DNA of 64,000 bases from Archangium sp. GTDB taxonomy: Bacteria; Myxococcota; Myxococcia; Myxococcales; Myxococcaceae. Of the stretch, positions 20,106 to 28,820 are shown piece by piece. The DNA lies in NCBI GenBank assembly GCA_022843845.1, contig JALHMW010000004.1, positions 124,001 to 188,000 of the forward strand, read 5' to 3'. Position 1 is the stretch's first letter; each line of letters starts with the position of its first letter. Both the position numbers and the translations under genes were made by a program. The notes under the pieces are model-generated. The model was not told where the DNA came from and searched no databases. It was given only the letters and a program-made list of their open reading frames with translations.

Positions 20106-21470
20106 GTGGACCAACGCTTCGTGGTCGATCCAAAAGGAGGCCTGGCGTCGGCAGACGGCGCGTCATCCCTCGCGGGTCGCACGGGCTACTACCGCCTGCA
20201 GCCCACCTCGCCTGACTGGGTCGTGCTCGTGCGCAGCCCTGCGCTGGGCGGCATCACCGAGACGCGGCCCCGAGTGGTGCTGGCTGGCGACTGCGGCACC
20301 TTTCCTCTGCAAGACCTCATCGCCTTCCTCGGTCAGGCCCGGTGGACGGGCGTCTTGCGCCTCGCGGCGCCGGGCAACGAGCGGCTGCTGACGCTGAAGG
20401 ACGGCGAGGTGCGCTCGGCGGCGTCCGACTCCGTGTCCGATCGCATCGGAGAGGTGATGGTGCGCCTGGGCTTCGTCTCGCGCGCGCAGCTCGAGCAGGT
20501 GCTCTCCGACGCCCCACCCTCTCGCGTGGGCAAGGCGATGGTCGAGCGAGGCTTCTTGAAGGCACACGATCTCTACAAGTGCCTGCAGGAGCAGATCACC
20601 GAGATCTTCCACGGCATGATGCTGGCCAAAGACGGCACCTTCATGCTGATCGATCAGGAGCTCGACGAGAAGGCGCTGGTGCACAACCTCTCGCTCTCGA
20701 TGCAGGGCCTGCTGATGGACTCGATCCGCAAGATCGACGAGTTCGCGCAGTTCCGGAAGCGGGTGCCGCACGGCAAGCTCTACGTCATTCGCAAGAAGGC
20801 GTCCGACGGCAAGCTCGAGCCCGAAGAAGATCAGCTGCTCTCGGCGGCCGACGGCCTGAAGACCGTCATCGAGCTCGGCCGGCTGTGCAAGGTCTCCGAG
20901 TTCGACGCGACGCGCATCGTGTACCGGCTGCTCGAAGGCCAGTACGTGCAGGTCTCTCAGACGGCGGCGGGGGCCGTCCCAGCACCGTCAGCCCCTCGAC
21001 CCCCTTCGACGGCGGTGGCGCCGCCGCCGGAACCCATGATGGCTCCGCCGGACCCGATGGGTCAGGTGCCCTGGTCGGCGCCGGCCATCGACGAGCGCAA
21101 GGTGCTCCACGTCTTCAACTTCATCTTCCGCGAGGTGCGCGACGAGGTGGCGCGGCGTGGGCAGCTCTCGATGTTCCTCGCGTCGGCGAACGCAGCGCTG
21201 CGTGGCTCCGGCGTGTCGACCTCGCGGGTGCTCAGCGGGCTCTCGTTCCTTCCCGATGGCAGCCTCGACGAGGCGGTCGTGCTGGAGCAGTACACGCAGC
21301 TCAAAGCCGAAGGCCAGATGGGCTCCGAGCCGCTGATGTCGCTCAAGCAGGCGCTGTCTGACGTGATGTTCTTTCTGTTGTTCCAGGCTGGCGAGCTGCT
21401 CGAGTCGCGCGCCGACGAGGAGCTCGCTCGTCGCGTGAAGGAGCTGCTCAGCTCCATCGACATGAAGTGA
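20106..21470 (+). CDS. DUF4388 (PATAN-like) domain protein
   Basis: 454 aa, cytoplasmic. Residues 60-215 hold a DUF4388 domain: 'GDCGTFPLQDLIAFLGQARW' and 'TGVLRLAAPGNERLLTLKDG' give the 'tG.L.l...' core typical of the family, followed by helices with IGEVMVRLGFVSRAQLEQVL. A Pro-rich linker (295-325) separates a second helical domain (335-454). DUF4388 proteins occur in myxobacterial signalling and gliding-related genes and are thought to mediate protein interactions. GTG 20106 follows the DsbA-like gene closely, and TruD begins four bases after the stop, so the three genes are likely one operon. Confidence 0.85.
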   Translation: MDQRFVVDPKGGLASADGASSLAGRTGYYRLQPTSPDWVVLVRSPALGGITETRPRVVLAGDCGTFPLQDLIAFLGQARWTGVLRLAAPGNERLLTLKDGEVRSAASDSVSDRIGEVMVRLGFVSRAQLEQVLSDAPPSRVGKAMVERGFLKAHDLYKCLQEQITEIFHGMMLAKDGTFMLIDQELDEKALVHNLSLSMQGLLMDSIRKIDEFAQFRKRVPHGKLYVIRKKASDGKLEPEEDQLLSAADGLKTVIELGRLCKVSEFDATRIVYRLLEGQYVQVSQTAAGAVPAPSAPRPPSTAVAPPPEPMMAPPDPMGQVPWSAPAIDERKVLHVFNFIFREVRDEVARRGQLSMFLASANAALRGSGVSTSRVLSGLSFLPDGSLDEAVVLEQYTQLKAEGQMGSEPLMSLKQALSDVMFFLLFQAGELLESRADEELARRVKELLSSIDMK

Positions 21471-21474
21471 CGAC

Positions 21475-22533
21475 GTGACGCCCCTGCCCTGGCTCACCGC
21501 CGACGTGCCCGGCTGCGGCGGCTCGTTCAAGGCCTCGCCCGAGGACTTCGAGGTCGAAGAGCTCCCCGCGTACGAGCCCAACGGTCTGCCCGACGGCGAG
21601 CACGGCTACCTGTGGATCGAGAAGCGCGGCCGCTCGACGCCCGAGATCGCCAGGCTGATCGCGCGGCACGTCGGGCTCGGCGAGCGTGACGTGAGCTGGG
21701 CCGGCTTGAAGGACAAACACGCCGTGACGCGGCAGTGGCTCTCGCTCCCGTGGAAGGCGCTTGCGAAGCTCGAGGGCTTCACGGTGCCGGGGCTGACGGT
21801 GCTGAAGACGTCGCGCCATCGCAACAAGCTCAAGACGGGGCACCTGCGCGGCAACCGCTTCACGCTCGTGGTGCGCGGCGTGACCGACGCAGGCGCCGCG
21901 AAGGCTGCCTTCGAGCAGCTCGTTCTTCGCGGCGTGCCCAACGCCTTCGGCGCGCAGCGCTTCGGCGCCCGGGGCGACAACGCCGAACGGGGAAAACAGA
22001 TTCTGCTGGCGGGCGGCCGGCACCGCGACCGCTTCGAGCGAAAGCTCTTCCTCTCGGCGTACCAGTCCTCGCTCTTCAACCAGGTGCTGGGGCTGCGGCT
22101 CTCGCGCGGGCTGTTCGCGACGGTGCTGCACGGCGACGTGCTCAAGAAGCAGGAGACCGGCGGCGAGTTCATCTGCGACGCGCCGCAGGTCGATCAGCCG
22201 CGGGCCGACGCCTTCGAGGTCAGCCCCACCGGCCCCATGTTCGGCCCCGAGATGCGCGCGCCGACGCACGACGCCCTGGCGCTCGAGGCCGAGGTGCTCA
22301 CCGCCGATGGCGTGACGAACGAGACCTTCAAGGCGGGCGGCGACGAGACGCGAGGGACGCGGCGGTTGCTGCGCGTGCGGCTGGGCGAGCCCACGTTCGA
22401 GGCGACGGGTGACGTGGTGCGGCTGCAGTTCGGGCTGCCGTCGGGCAGCTACGCCACCGTGGTGCTCCGCGAGCTGATCAAGCCGGCCGCCGACGGCGCG
22501 GTCGACGAGAGCCCCGGCGAGGAGCGCGTTTAG
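21475..22533 (+). CDS. truD: tRNA pseudouridine(13) synthase TruD
   Basis: 352 aa, close to the 349 aa of E. coli TruD. It isomerises U13 of certain tRNAs to pseudouridine. The catalytic Asp is D80 in WAGLKDKHAVTRQW. The characteristic N-terminal 'FKASPEDFEVEE' and the family motif FGAQRFGARGDN are visible, with the TruD insertion domain between. GTG 21475 lies four bases after the DUF4388 gene. The 3' end overlaps the convergent GAF gene by four bases. Its place in an operon with envelope or signalling genes is probably just packing. Confidence 0.96.
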   Translation: MTPLPWLTADVPGCGGSFKASPEDFEVEELPAYEPNGLPDGEHGYLWIEKRGRSTPEIARLIARHVGLGERDVSWAGLKDKHAVTRQWLSLPWKALAKLEGFTVPGLTVLKTSRHRNKLKTGHLRGNRFTLVVRGVTDAGAAKAAFEQLVLRGVPNAFGAQRFGARGDNAERGKQILLAGGRHRDRFERKLFLSAYQSSLFNQVLGLRLSRGLFATVLHGDVLKKQETGGEFICDAPQVDQPRADAFEVSPTGPMFGPEMRAPTHDALALEAEVLTADGVTNETFKAGGDETRGTRRLLRVRLGEPTFEATGDVVRLQFGLPSGSYATVVLRELIKPAADGAVDESPGEERV

Positions 22534-23708
22534 ATCTTGTTGTTGAGGTACAGCGCCGCCTGGTGCGCGAGGTAGGCGAGCACGCCAACCTCATGCTCCG
22601 CGAACTGCGGCGAGCCCTTACGGTTGATGAGCTGCAGGCAGCCGAAGGAGCGCCCGTGCGTCATCATCGGCGCGCAGAGCAATGACTTCGTCTCGAAGTC
22701 GATCTTCTCGCCGATGGCCGAGTAGAAGCGCGGGTCCTTCTGCACGTCGCTGACGGCGACCGACACGCCTTCGAACGCGCAGAAACCTGCGATGCCGGTG
22801 CCCGCGGGGATGACGATCTTGCTCTTGAGCAGCTCCTTCGCGCGTGGGCCGGTCGCCGAGATGAACGACAGATCGCCCGTGGCGAGATCGGCGCGGAGCA
22901 CGCTGCCGGCTTCGCAGGGCACCTTCTCGATCGCGAGCTCGAGCACGAACTGCATGGCGTCGGCGATCTCCTTGCGATCGGAGATCTCGGTGATGCGCAT
23001 GAAGACGTCGGAGAGGATGTCTTCGGCGCTCACCTTCGAGGTGTTGAAGTTCGGGCTCGACCGCTGCCGGCCGATGGGCGCGGTCACGGGCTTGACCGGG
23101 TGCTCGAGCTCTTCCACGTCTTCGGTCTTCACCTCGATGCGAGGCGAGCTCTTGTTCCCGACGCGGCTGGGTGACGATGAGCGGTACGGCTTGGGCGGCG
23201 GCTCGGTCGGCGCCTCAGCGCTCGCCTTCGGCGCCTGCTTGCGCTCGGCCTCCTTGATGGCGGCCTGCAGCTTCGCGACCTCTTCGGCAGGCATCGCCGG
23301 CATCGTCTTGTTGTTGTCGAAGGCGGCGGGGTCGGCGCTCTCAGCCGGCTTGTGCCCGATGAGCGTCTTCGAGGTATCAGCCACGGCGGGACGGCCGGGA
23401 TCGGTCTTCGGCTCGGGCCGCTTCTGCACTGCGGGGCGAATCTGTGACGGGCGCTTGACCTGCGCGATCGCGGCCTCTTCCTCCGTGAGCTCACGAATGC
23501 GGAAGACGCGCCCACTCATGTTGTCGGTGATGTGGATCGACTGATCTTCCTGCACGTCGACCATCACGTTCGAGCTGACCGAGCCCTGCTCGCCGAGCTT
23601 CTGCATCCCCGCCTTGAGCGCCGCCATCCAGTTCTCGGCGTTCACCTTCAGCGTGATGTTGAACCCGCCCTGCGAAGCCGCCGGGATGTGGACCTCGTAC
23701 TTGAGCAT
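22530..23708 (-). CDS. GAF-domain protein with N-terminal beta domain
   Basis: 392 aa, soluble. Residues 1-70 form a small beta-rich domain (MLKYEVHIPAASQGGFNITL) like the N-terminal region of several myxobacterial signalling proteins. Residues 85-215 are a Pro/Ser/Lys-rich disordered linker. Residues 225-390 are a GAF domain: VPCEAGSVLRADL, PAGTGIAGFCAFEG and LLCAPMMTHGRSFGCLQL are classic GAF strands, without an attached output domain. It probably binds a small ligand or another signalling protein. The start lacks a ribosome-binding site; a TAGGTT box ends six bases before the ATG. It diverges from the binding-protein cassette starting at 23848. Confidence 0.9.
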   Translation of the reverse strand: MLKYEVHIPAASQGGFNITLKVNAENWMAALKAGMQKLGEQGSVSSNVMVDVQEDQSIHITDNMSGRVFRIRELTEEEAAIAQVKRPSQIRPAVQKRPEPKTDPGRPAVADTSKTLIGHKPAESADPAAFDNNKTMPAMPAEEVAKLQAAIKEAERKQAPKASAEAPTEPPPKPYRSSSPSRVGNKSSPRIEVKTEDVEELEHPVKPVTAPIGRQRSSPNFNTSKVSAEDILSDVFMRITEISDRKEIADAMQFVLELAIEKVPCEAGSVLRADLATGDLSFISATGPRAKELLKSKIVIPAGTGIAGFCAFEGVSVAVSDVQKDPRFYSAIGEKIDFETKSLLCAPMMTHGRSFGCLQLINRKGSPQFAEHEVGVLAYLAHQAALYLNNKI

Positions 23709-23714
23709 GGGCAG

Positions 23715-23720
23715 AACCTA
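23715..23720 (-). promoter_or_regulatory. Putative -10 box (TAGGTT) of the GAF gene
   Basis: Minus-strand TAGGTT (23720-23715) lies six bases before ATG 23708 with TTCATC 17 bases further upstream (23743-23738). Transcription would begin at or next to the ATG. The two boxes are weak matches to TTGACA/TATAAT. Confidence 0.28.
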
Positions 23721-23832
23721 CTTCGACCCGCGCCGTCGATGAACCAATTTGCAGCCTCCTTCACGACGAACTTCAACGAGTTGCGTCGGGGCGCGCGCGG
23801 CGAATGTGGTTCATTGCCTTCAGTTCGCAGGC

Positions 23833-23838
23833 TACAAA
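23833..23838 (+). promoter_or_regulatory. Putative -10 box (TACAAA) of the binding-protein cassette
   Basis: TACAAA ends nine bases before ATG 23848; TTCATT lies 17 bases upstream of it (23810-23815). No Shine-Dalgarno sequence is present before the ATG. If used, the first gene of the cassette would have almost no leader. Confidence 0.28.
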
Positions 23839-23847
23839 CCCTCGCGC

Positions 23848-24555
23848 ATGCCTGACGACAAGAGCCTCGGAAGACGAATCTTGGGGCTGTTCGTCGAGAG
23901 CGCCCCTGCAGAGGGCGACCCCGACTCGAAGGCCCCGGCCGATGAGACGCCTTCGGCGGCCGATGAGATCGCGGCCCTCGCCAGGCAGTCTGCACCGAGC
24001 ACAGCTGCTGCGACGCAGGGCCCCGCGCCGTCGAGCCGCTCGCCGATGAGCGCGCCACCCACGAAGCTCCCGCCGATGGAGCCCGTCGCGCCGGCGAAGG
24101 TCGACTTCGACGCCGTCTTCAAGAACGCCGGCATCGACCCACAGGCGCTCGATCGCGTTCGCAAAGCAGAAGACCTGCTCAAGAACCTGCCCGACTCCGC
24201 GAGTGAAGAGGTGAAGCGGCAGATCGTCGAGGCCTCGCTCAAGGCGTTCGGGTTCGAGATCTCGAAGATCGTCGAGGGCGTTCAGACGCAGACCAAGGCG
24301 CTCGACGCCTACGTGCGCGTCAACGAGCAGCAGACCGCCAAGGCCCTCACCGACGCACAGGCGCAGATCGCCAGGCTCGAAGATCAGGTGATCACCCTGC
24401 GCGCCGAGATCGACAAACGAACGAACGCGCTGGCCGGCCTCGCGGCCGCGGCCGACGTGCGCAAGCGCCAGGTCTCGAAGGTGCTCGACTTCTTCCACAC
24501 CCCGTCACCCGCCGCTCCGGCAGGTGCACCGGCAGCAAGCAAGACAGACGAATGA
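23848..24555 (+). CDS. Helical hypothetical protein, first gene of binding-protein/ABC cassette
   Basis: 235 aa. Residues 1-95 are low-complexity, rich in Pro, Ala and Ser. Residues 95-215 are helical with heptad character: 'RVRKAEDLLKNLPDSASEEV', 'SKIVEGVQTQTKALDAYVRV', then a coiled coil 'AQAQIARLEDQVITLRAEID'. It ends with an FFHTP motif and a Pro/Ala tail. No signal peptide or membrane segment, so it should be cytoplasmic. The next gene starts 25 bases later on the same strand. No family recognised; the position suggests a cytoplasmic partner of the ABC transporter downstream. Confidence 0.8.
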   Translation: MPDDKSLGRRILGLFVESAPAEGDPDSKAPADETPSAADEIAALARQSAPSTAAATQGPAPSSRSPMSAPPTKLPPMEPVAPAKVDFDAVFKNAGIDPQALDRVRKAEDLLKNLPDSASEEVKRQIVEASLKAFGFEISKIVEGVQTQTKALDAYVRVNEQQTAKALTDAQAQIARLEDQVITLRAEIDKRTNALAGLAAAADVRKRQVSKVLDFFHTPSPAAPAGAPAASKTDE

Positions 24556-24580
24556 CGTCCCTTGGTCGGAGGTCTCACAC

Positions 24581-26242
24581 GTGAAGCTCACTGGGTTCGG
24601 CAAGCTGTTCATCGCCCTCGTTGCGCTGGGTGTCATCGGGTACATCGGGTTCGCCCGCTTCGGGCTGGGCGACAAGCTCCGCGAGTTCGCCGGCGCGAGC
24701 TCGAAGAAGGCCACCGACGACGGCTCGGGCAAGGGCACTGGCACCGACGACAACACCAAAGACGACTTCGCGAAGCTCCGTGACGGGCTCGAAGACGCGC
24801 CGCGCGACGGCAAGCTGCCCGTCAACGCGGGCACGGCCACGGTCGGAGCCGGCACGCTCAACCGGCCGCTGCGCGTCGCGATCAACACCTGGGCTGGTCA
24901 CGCGCCGGGCATCGTCGCCAACGGCGGCATGAAGGTGGGCGGCGCGGCGAGCCTGTACAAGAAGAAGTACGGTCTCGACGTCGAGTTCAAGCTCTTCGAA
25001 GACCCGAGCCAGAAGCTCGCGGCGTTCATCTCGGGCGACGTCGACATCATGTGGGACACCGTCGACAGCTTCGCGCGCGAGGCGAGCGTCCTGGCCGAGA
25101 AGGGCATCAAGGCCAAGGCCATCCTGCAGGAAGACTGGAGCCGCGGCGGCGACGGCATCGTCAGCCTCAAGACCATCAAGTCGGTCGAGGACCTGAAGGG
25201 CAAGAAGATCGCCACCACGCAGTACACGCCCTCGCACTGGCTGCTGCTGTTCCTGCTCGCGCAGTCGGGCCTGTCGCCGCAAGACCGCGCCGAGATCGAG
25301 AAGAACCTCACCATCGTGCCCGAGGCGCCGCAGGCCGCCGCGCTGTTCAAGGCGAAGAAGGTCGACGCCGCGGTGACGTGGGAGCCCGATCTCTCAGGCG
25401 CCGTCTCAGCCCGTGAAGACGAAGCGCACGTGCTGGTGAGCACCGTCGCCGCCACCAACGTCATCGCCGACACCCTCGTCGCGCGGCAGCAGCTGATCGA
25501 CGAGTCGCCCAAGGCCGTCGCCGACTTCGTGGCCGGCTGGTTCGACGCGATCGGCGTGATGAAGGAAGACCCTGAAGGCACCAACCGCATCGTCGCCACC
25601 GAGCTCAAGCTCGCCCCGGAAGACGTCTCGGGCATGCTCTCGGGCCTCAAGCTGACGGCCTTCGCCGACAACGCCATCTTCTTCGGTCTCTCGGGTCCTC
25701 GCTCCTCGTTCGACGCGCTCTTCAACGGCGCCTTCGTCATCTGGCGCAAGAAGGGCGTCATCACCAAGGTCGTCGACGCCCCCGATTGGAGAGACGGTCG
25801 CTTCGTCGCCGCGCTCGCCTCTCAGTACAAGGAGCAGAAGGTCGAAGAGACGTTCGCCTTCAAGGACAAGCCGAAGATCACCGACCGCGCGATCGTGAAG
25901 AAGAGCCTCTCGATTCACTTCACCACGGGCTCCGACGAGATCATGCCGGGCAGCTACTTCACGCTCGACTCGCTCGGCGACACGATGCTCGCGTTCGGCA
26001 ACACGTACCTGCAGGTCGAAGGCAACACCGACAGCCGCGGGAACGAGCCGACCAACAAGACGCTCTCGCAGAAGCGCGCCGAGGCGGTGAAGGCCTACCT
26101 GGTGAAGAACTTCAACCTCGACATCAAGCGCTTCGTCACGGTCGGCAAGGGCAGCGGAAACCCCGTCGCCAGCAACGAGAACGAAGATGGCCGCGCGCTG
26201 AACCGGCGCACCGACATCAAGGTCGTCTTGAACGCTGAGTGA
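24581..26242 (+). CDS. Membrane-anchored NitT/TauT-type substrate-binding protein fused to OmpA domain
   Basis: 553 aa. N-terminal uncleaved-looking TM (residues 8-26), a charged linker, then a type-2 periplasmic binding domain of the NMT1/SsuA/TauA family (92-395; 'LAAFISGDVDIMWDTVDSFA', 'LKGKKIATTQYTPSHWLLLF'), and a C-terminal OmpA/MotB-like peptidoglycan-binding domain (430-552; 'FTTGSDEIMPGSYFTLDSLG', 'VEGNTDSRGNEPTNKTLSQK'). Thus ligand binding is tethered both to membrane and to cell wall. GGAGG sits eight bases before GTG 24581. Permease and ATPase follow. The usual role of the family is import of nitrate, sulfonates or thiamine precursors; whether this one transports or senses is open. 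Confidence 0.93.
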   Translation: MKLTGFGKLFIALVALGVIGYIGFARFGLGDKLREFAGASSKKATDDGSGKGTGTDDNTKDDFAKLRDGLEDAPRDGKLPVNAGTATVGAGTLNRPLRVAINTWAGHAPGIVANGGMKVGGAASLYKKKYGLDVEFKLFEDPSQKLAAFISGDVDIMWDTVDSFAREASVLAEKGIKAKAILQEDWSRGGDGIVSLKTIKSVEDLKGKKIATTQYTPSHWLLLFLLAQSGLSPQDRAEIEKNLTIVPEAPQAAALFKAKKVDAAVTWEPDLSGAVSAREDEAHVLVSTVAATNVIADTLVARQQLIDESPKAVADFVAGWFDAIGVMKEDPEGTNRIVATELKLAPEDVSGMLSGLKLTAFADNAIFFGLSGPRSSFDALFNGAFVIWRKKGVITKVVDAPDWRDGRFVAALASQYKEQKVEETFAFKDKPKITDRAIVKKSLSIHFTTGSDEIMPGSYFTLDSLGDTMLAFGNTYLQVEGNTDSRGNEPTNKTLSQKRAEAVKAYLVKNFNLDIKRFVTVGKGSGNPVASNENEDGRALNRRTDIKVVLNAE

Positions 26243-26256
26243 CGGAAGGTCTTCGA

Positions 26257-27102
26257 ATGGCGAAGCCAGGGCGTCAGGGCGCAAAGTCGTCGCTGTGGGG
26301 GCTGAGAACGTCGGTCCCCAAAGGGTCGGCGCGGCTGATCTCGTTCGTGTCGGTGGCGGTGCTCCTCACCACCTGGTGCGTGCTCTCGTACGTGCAGGTG
26401 ACGCGCACCGGAGAGCCCGAGCCGCTGGTGCCGCACTTCTTCCTGCCCGCGCCAGATCAGGTGCTCAAGAGCCTGCTGTACCTCTTCTTCGAGAAGGACC
26501 TGGGCCTCGCCATCGGCACCAGCGCCTTGCGCATCGCCAAGGCCATCGGGCTGTCGATTCTGGTCGCGCTCCCGCTGGGCATCGCGATGGGCGCGTTCGA
26601 CTTCATCAACCGCATCTTCGAGCCGATCGTCGCGCCGATGCGGTACCTGCCCATCACCGCCTTCATCCCGCTCCTCATCCTCTGGTTCGGTATCGACGAG
26701 TCGCAGAAGGTGGCGTTCCTCTTCCTCGGCACGGTCGTCTTCCTGCTCCCGGCGGTGGTCGACGCGATTCGCCTCGTGCCCGAGGAGCTGGTGCAGACGG
26801 CCTTCACGCTCGGCGCCACCAAGAGTCAGGTGATTCGCACCGTGCTGATTCCGGCCGCGCTGCCGGCCATCTTCGACGGCTTCCGCGTGATGAACGCGAT
26901 CGCGTGGACGTACATCATCCTCGCCGAGCTGGTGAACCCGCAGAACGGCATCGGCTACATCCTCCGGCTGGCCGAACAGCACCTGAAGCCCGAGTGGAGC
27001 TTCGCTGGCATCGTCGTCGTCGGGGTCATCGGCATCGTCACCGACCTGATCATCGGCGGGCTCAACCGCCTGCTGTTCTCGTGGAGAGAAGCCGATGTCT
27101 GA
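26257..27102 (+). CDS. ABC transporter permease, NitT/TauT family
   Basis: 281 aa inner-membrane subunit with about six TM helices. The cytoplasmic EAA loop that contacts the ATPase reads 'FTLGATKSQVIRTVLIPAAL' followed by PAIFDGFRVMNAIAW, typical of nitrate/taurine/sulfonate permeases. 'MRYLPITAFIPLLILWFGID' is the conserved region for this family. ATG 26257 is preferred over GTG 26239 because GGAAGG precedes it at good spacing; GTG 26239 would overlap the previous stop (GTGA). It pairs with the ATPase gene, which overlaps its end by eight bases. Confidence 0.95.
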   Translation: MAKPGRQGAKSSLWGLRTSVPKGSARLISFVSVAVLLTTWCVLSYVQVTRTGEPEPLVPHFFLPAPDQVLKSLLYLFFEKDLGLAIGTSALRIAKAIGLSILVALPLGIAMGAFDFINRIFEPIVAPMRYLPITAFIPLLILWFGIDESQKVAFLFLGTVVFLLPAVVDAIRLVPEELVQTAFTLGATKSQVIRTVLIPAALPAIFDGFRVMNAIAWTYIILAELVNPQNGIGYILRLAEQHLKPEWSFAGIVVVGVIGIVTDLIIGGLNRLLFSWREADV

Positions 27103-27976
27103 CCCTTCACCGCCTCCAAACGGGCCACCTGCTGCGGCCCCCGGTGCAGCGCCACAGGGCTTGTCGGCCGGCTTACCGCCCAAGCTCGAGCTGAAGAACC
27201 TGTCGATGTCGTACACCGACCGCCGGGGCCGCACGGTGCAGGCAGTCGACGACGTGAACCTCACCGTCGCGAACAAGCCCGGCATCGGCGAGCTCGCCGT
27301 GTTCCTCGGCCCCTCGGGCTGCGGCAAGAGCACCATCTTGAAGGCCGTCGCCGGGTTGATGACGCCCGACTTCGGCGAGGTGCTCATCGACGGCACGCCG
27401 GTCGAAGGCACGGGCCGCGATCGCGGCATGGTGTTCCAGAGCTACACCAGCTTCGCGTGGCGCACGGTGCGCAAGAATGTCGAGTACGGCCTCGAGCTGC
27501 AGGGCATCGCCGCCGAGGAGCGCAAGGCGCGCGCGCTGAAGTTGATCAACCAGGTCGGCCTGAAGGACTTCGCCGACTCGTTGCCCAAGCAGCTGTCGGG
27601 CGGCATGAAGCAGCGCGTCGCCATCGCCCGCACGCTCGCGAACCAGCCTCGCGTCATCTTGATGGACGAGCCCTTCGGCGCGCTCGACCCGCAGACGCGC
27701 TGGGGCATGCAGTCCCTAATCCTCGACGTGCTGCGCACGCAAGACAACTCGGTGCTCTTCGTCACCCACGACGTGACCGAGGCGGTGTACCTCGCCGACG
27801 TCATCTTCGTGCTCTCGCACCGGCCCGCGAAGGTGCTCCACCGCATCGAGGTGCCGTTCTTCGAGAATCGAGAGCCGAGCGTGAAGCAGTCGACCGACTT
27901 CAAGCGCGTCGAAGCGCACGTGCTCGAGATGCTCCACACCCTCCAGGTGCACGGCAACGTGCGCGTCGGCCTCTGA
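27095..27976 (+). CDS. ABC transporter ATP-binding protein, NitT/TauT family
   Basis: 293 aa cytoplasmic ATPase. After a 28-residue Pro/Ala-rich N-terminal extension: Walker A GPSGCGKST (72-80), Q-loop VFQSYTSFAWRTV, signature LSGGMKQR (near 168), Walker B VILMDEPFGALD and H-loop FVTHDVTEAVYLAD. The sequence context matches TauB/SsuB/NrtD. ATG 27095 overlaps the permease gene by eight bases. It should energise the permease encoded upstream. The N-terminal extension is unusual in length for the family. Confidence 0.95.
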   Translation: MSDPSPPPNGPPAAAPGAAPQGLSAGLPPKLELKNLSMSYTDRRGRTVQAVDDVNLTVANKPGIGELAVFLGPSGCGKSTILKAVAGLMTPDFGEVLIDGTPVEGTGRDRGMVFQSYTSFAWRTVRKNVEYGLELQGIAAEERKARALKLINQVGLKDFADSLPKQLSGGMKQRVAIARTLANQPRVILMDEPFGALDPQTRWGMQSLILDVLRTQDNSVLFVTHDVTEAVYLADVIFVLSHRPAKVLHRIEVPFFENREPSVKQSTDFKRVEAHVLEMLHTLQVHGNVRVGL

Positions 27977-27977
27977 C

Positions 27978-28820
27978 ATGGACGGGTTCGACGAACGCCC
28001 GAACTTCCTGAAGGCGGCGTTCCTGAACGTCTACAACCTCTCGCTGCTCGGCGGCGCGGGGCTCGCGGCGCTGGCGACCCAGGACTGGCTGATCGGCGTG
28101 GGCGCGCTCGCCCTCGAGGCCCTGTGGCTCGTCGTCGGGCCCGACTTGAAGCCGTTTCAGCGCGCGGTGAAGGAAGGCGCCCGGCAAGAGCGCGAGAAGC
28201 TGGAGCAGGCGCGCGTGCAGAACCTGCTCAAGGATCTCGCGGGCCGTGACTTCCAGCGCGCGAAGGCCCTCGAGGATCTCAAGCTCGAGATCGAGCGAGA
28301 CATCGCGAACAACCCGACCTTCAGCGCCATTCTGCTACGCACCGAGCTCGAGAAGCTGGGCCAGCTGTACCAGAGCTTCGTGAAGCTCGCGGCCGCCTGC
28401 CAGAAGAGCGAGACGTACCTGGGCACCGTGTCGGACAAGGAGCTCACGCGCCAGCTCGAGGCCCAGCAGGCGCTGGAGCGGAACCACACCGACGCCGCGC
28501 TGGTCGAGCTCGCGAAGAAGAACGCGCAGGTGCTCCAGAAGCGCGTCGACGCGGTCCGCGACATCCGCACCTTCCTCCAGCGCGCGCGCGGCCAGATGAA
28601 CCTCATCGAGAACTCGGTGCGGCTCTTGCGCGATCAGGCCCTGACGATGACGAGCCCGGACCAGCTGACCGAGCAGCTCGACGGCCTGCTCAACAGCGTC
28701 GACGCCGTGTCACAGAGCGTGAAGGACACCGACGCGATCCTCTCGGGCAGCTTCGACCCCATCGCGCCGATCGGCGACGAGGCCGGCGCAGGCCCGACCC
28801 GCGATCGCGTTCAGGACTGA
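27978..28820 (+). CDS. N-terminal membrane / C-terminal coiled-coil protein (paralogue of 62093-62914)
   Basis: 280 aa. A 'PNFLKAAFLNVYNLSLLGG' start leads into one or two membrane segments (residues 20-52), a 'LKPFQRAVKEGARQEREKL' exit, then long helices (55-265) with coiled-coil potential and a conserved end 'SPDQLTEQLDGLLNSVDAV'. Residue pattern PN[FY]L[KR]AA, DW, P.F.RAV and [SD]P..[LV]T.QLD.L recurs in the protein encoded at 62093-62914, next to another NitT/TauT-type binding protein, so the family seems tied to these binding proteins. ATG 27978 follows the ATPase stop by one base. The end overlaps the convergent gene by 10 bases. Function unknown. Confidence 0.85.
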   Translation: MDGFDERPNFLKAAFLNVYNLSLLGGAGLAALATQDWLIGVGALALEALWLVVGPDLKPFQRAVKEGARQEREKLEQARVQNLLKDLAGRDFQRAKALEDLKLEIERDIANNPTFSAILLRTELEKLGQLYQSFVKLAAACQKSETYLGTVSDKELTRQLEAQQALERNHTDAALVELAKKNAQVLQKRVDAVRDIRTFLQRARGQMNLIENSVRLLRDQALTMTSPDQLTEQLDGLLNSVDAVSQSVKDTDAILSGSFDPIAPIGDEAGAGPTRDRVQD

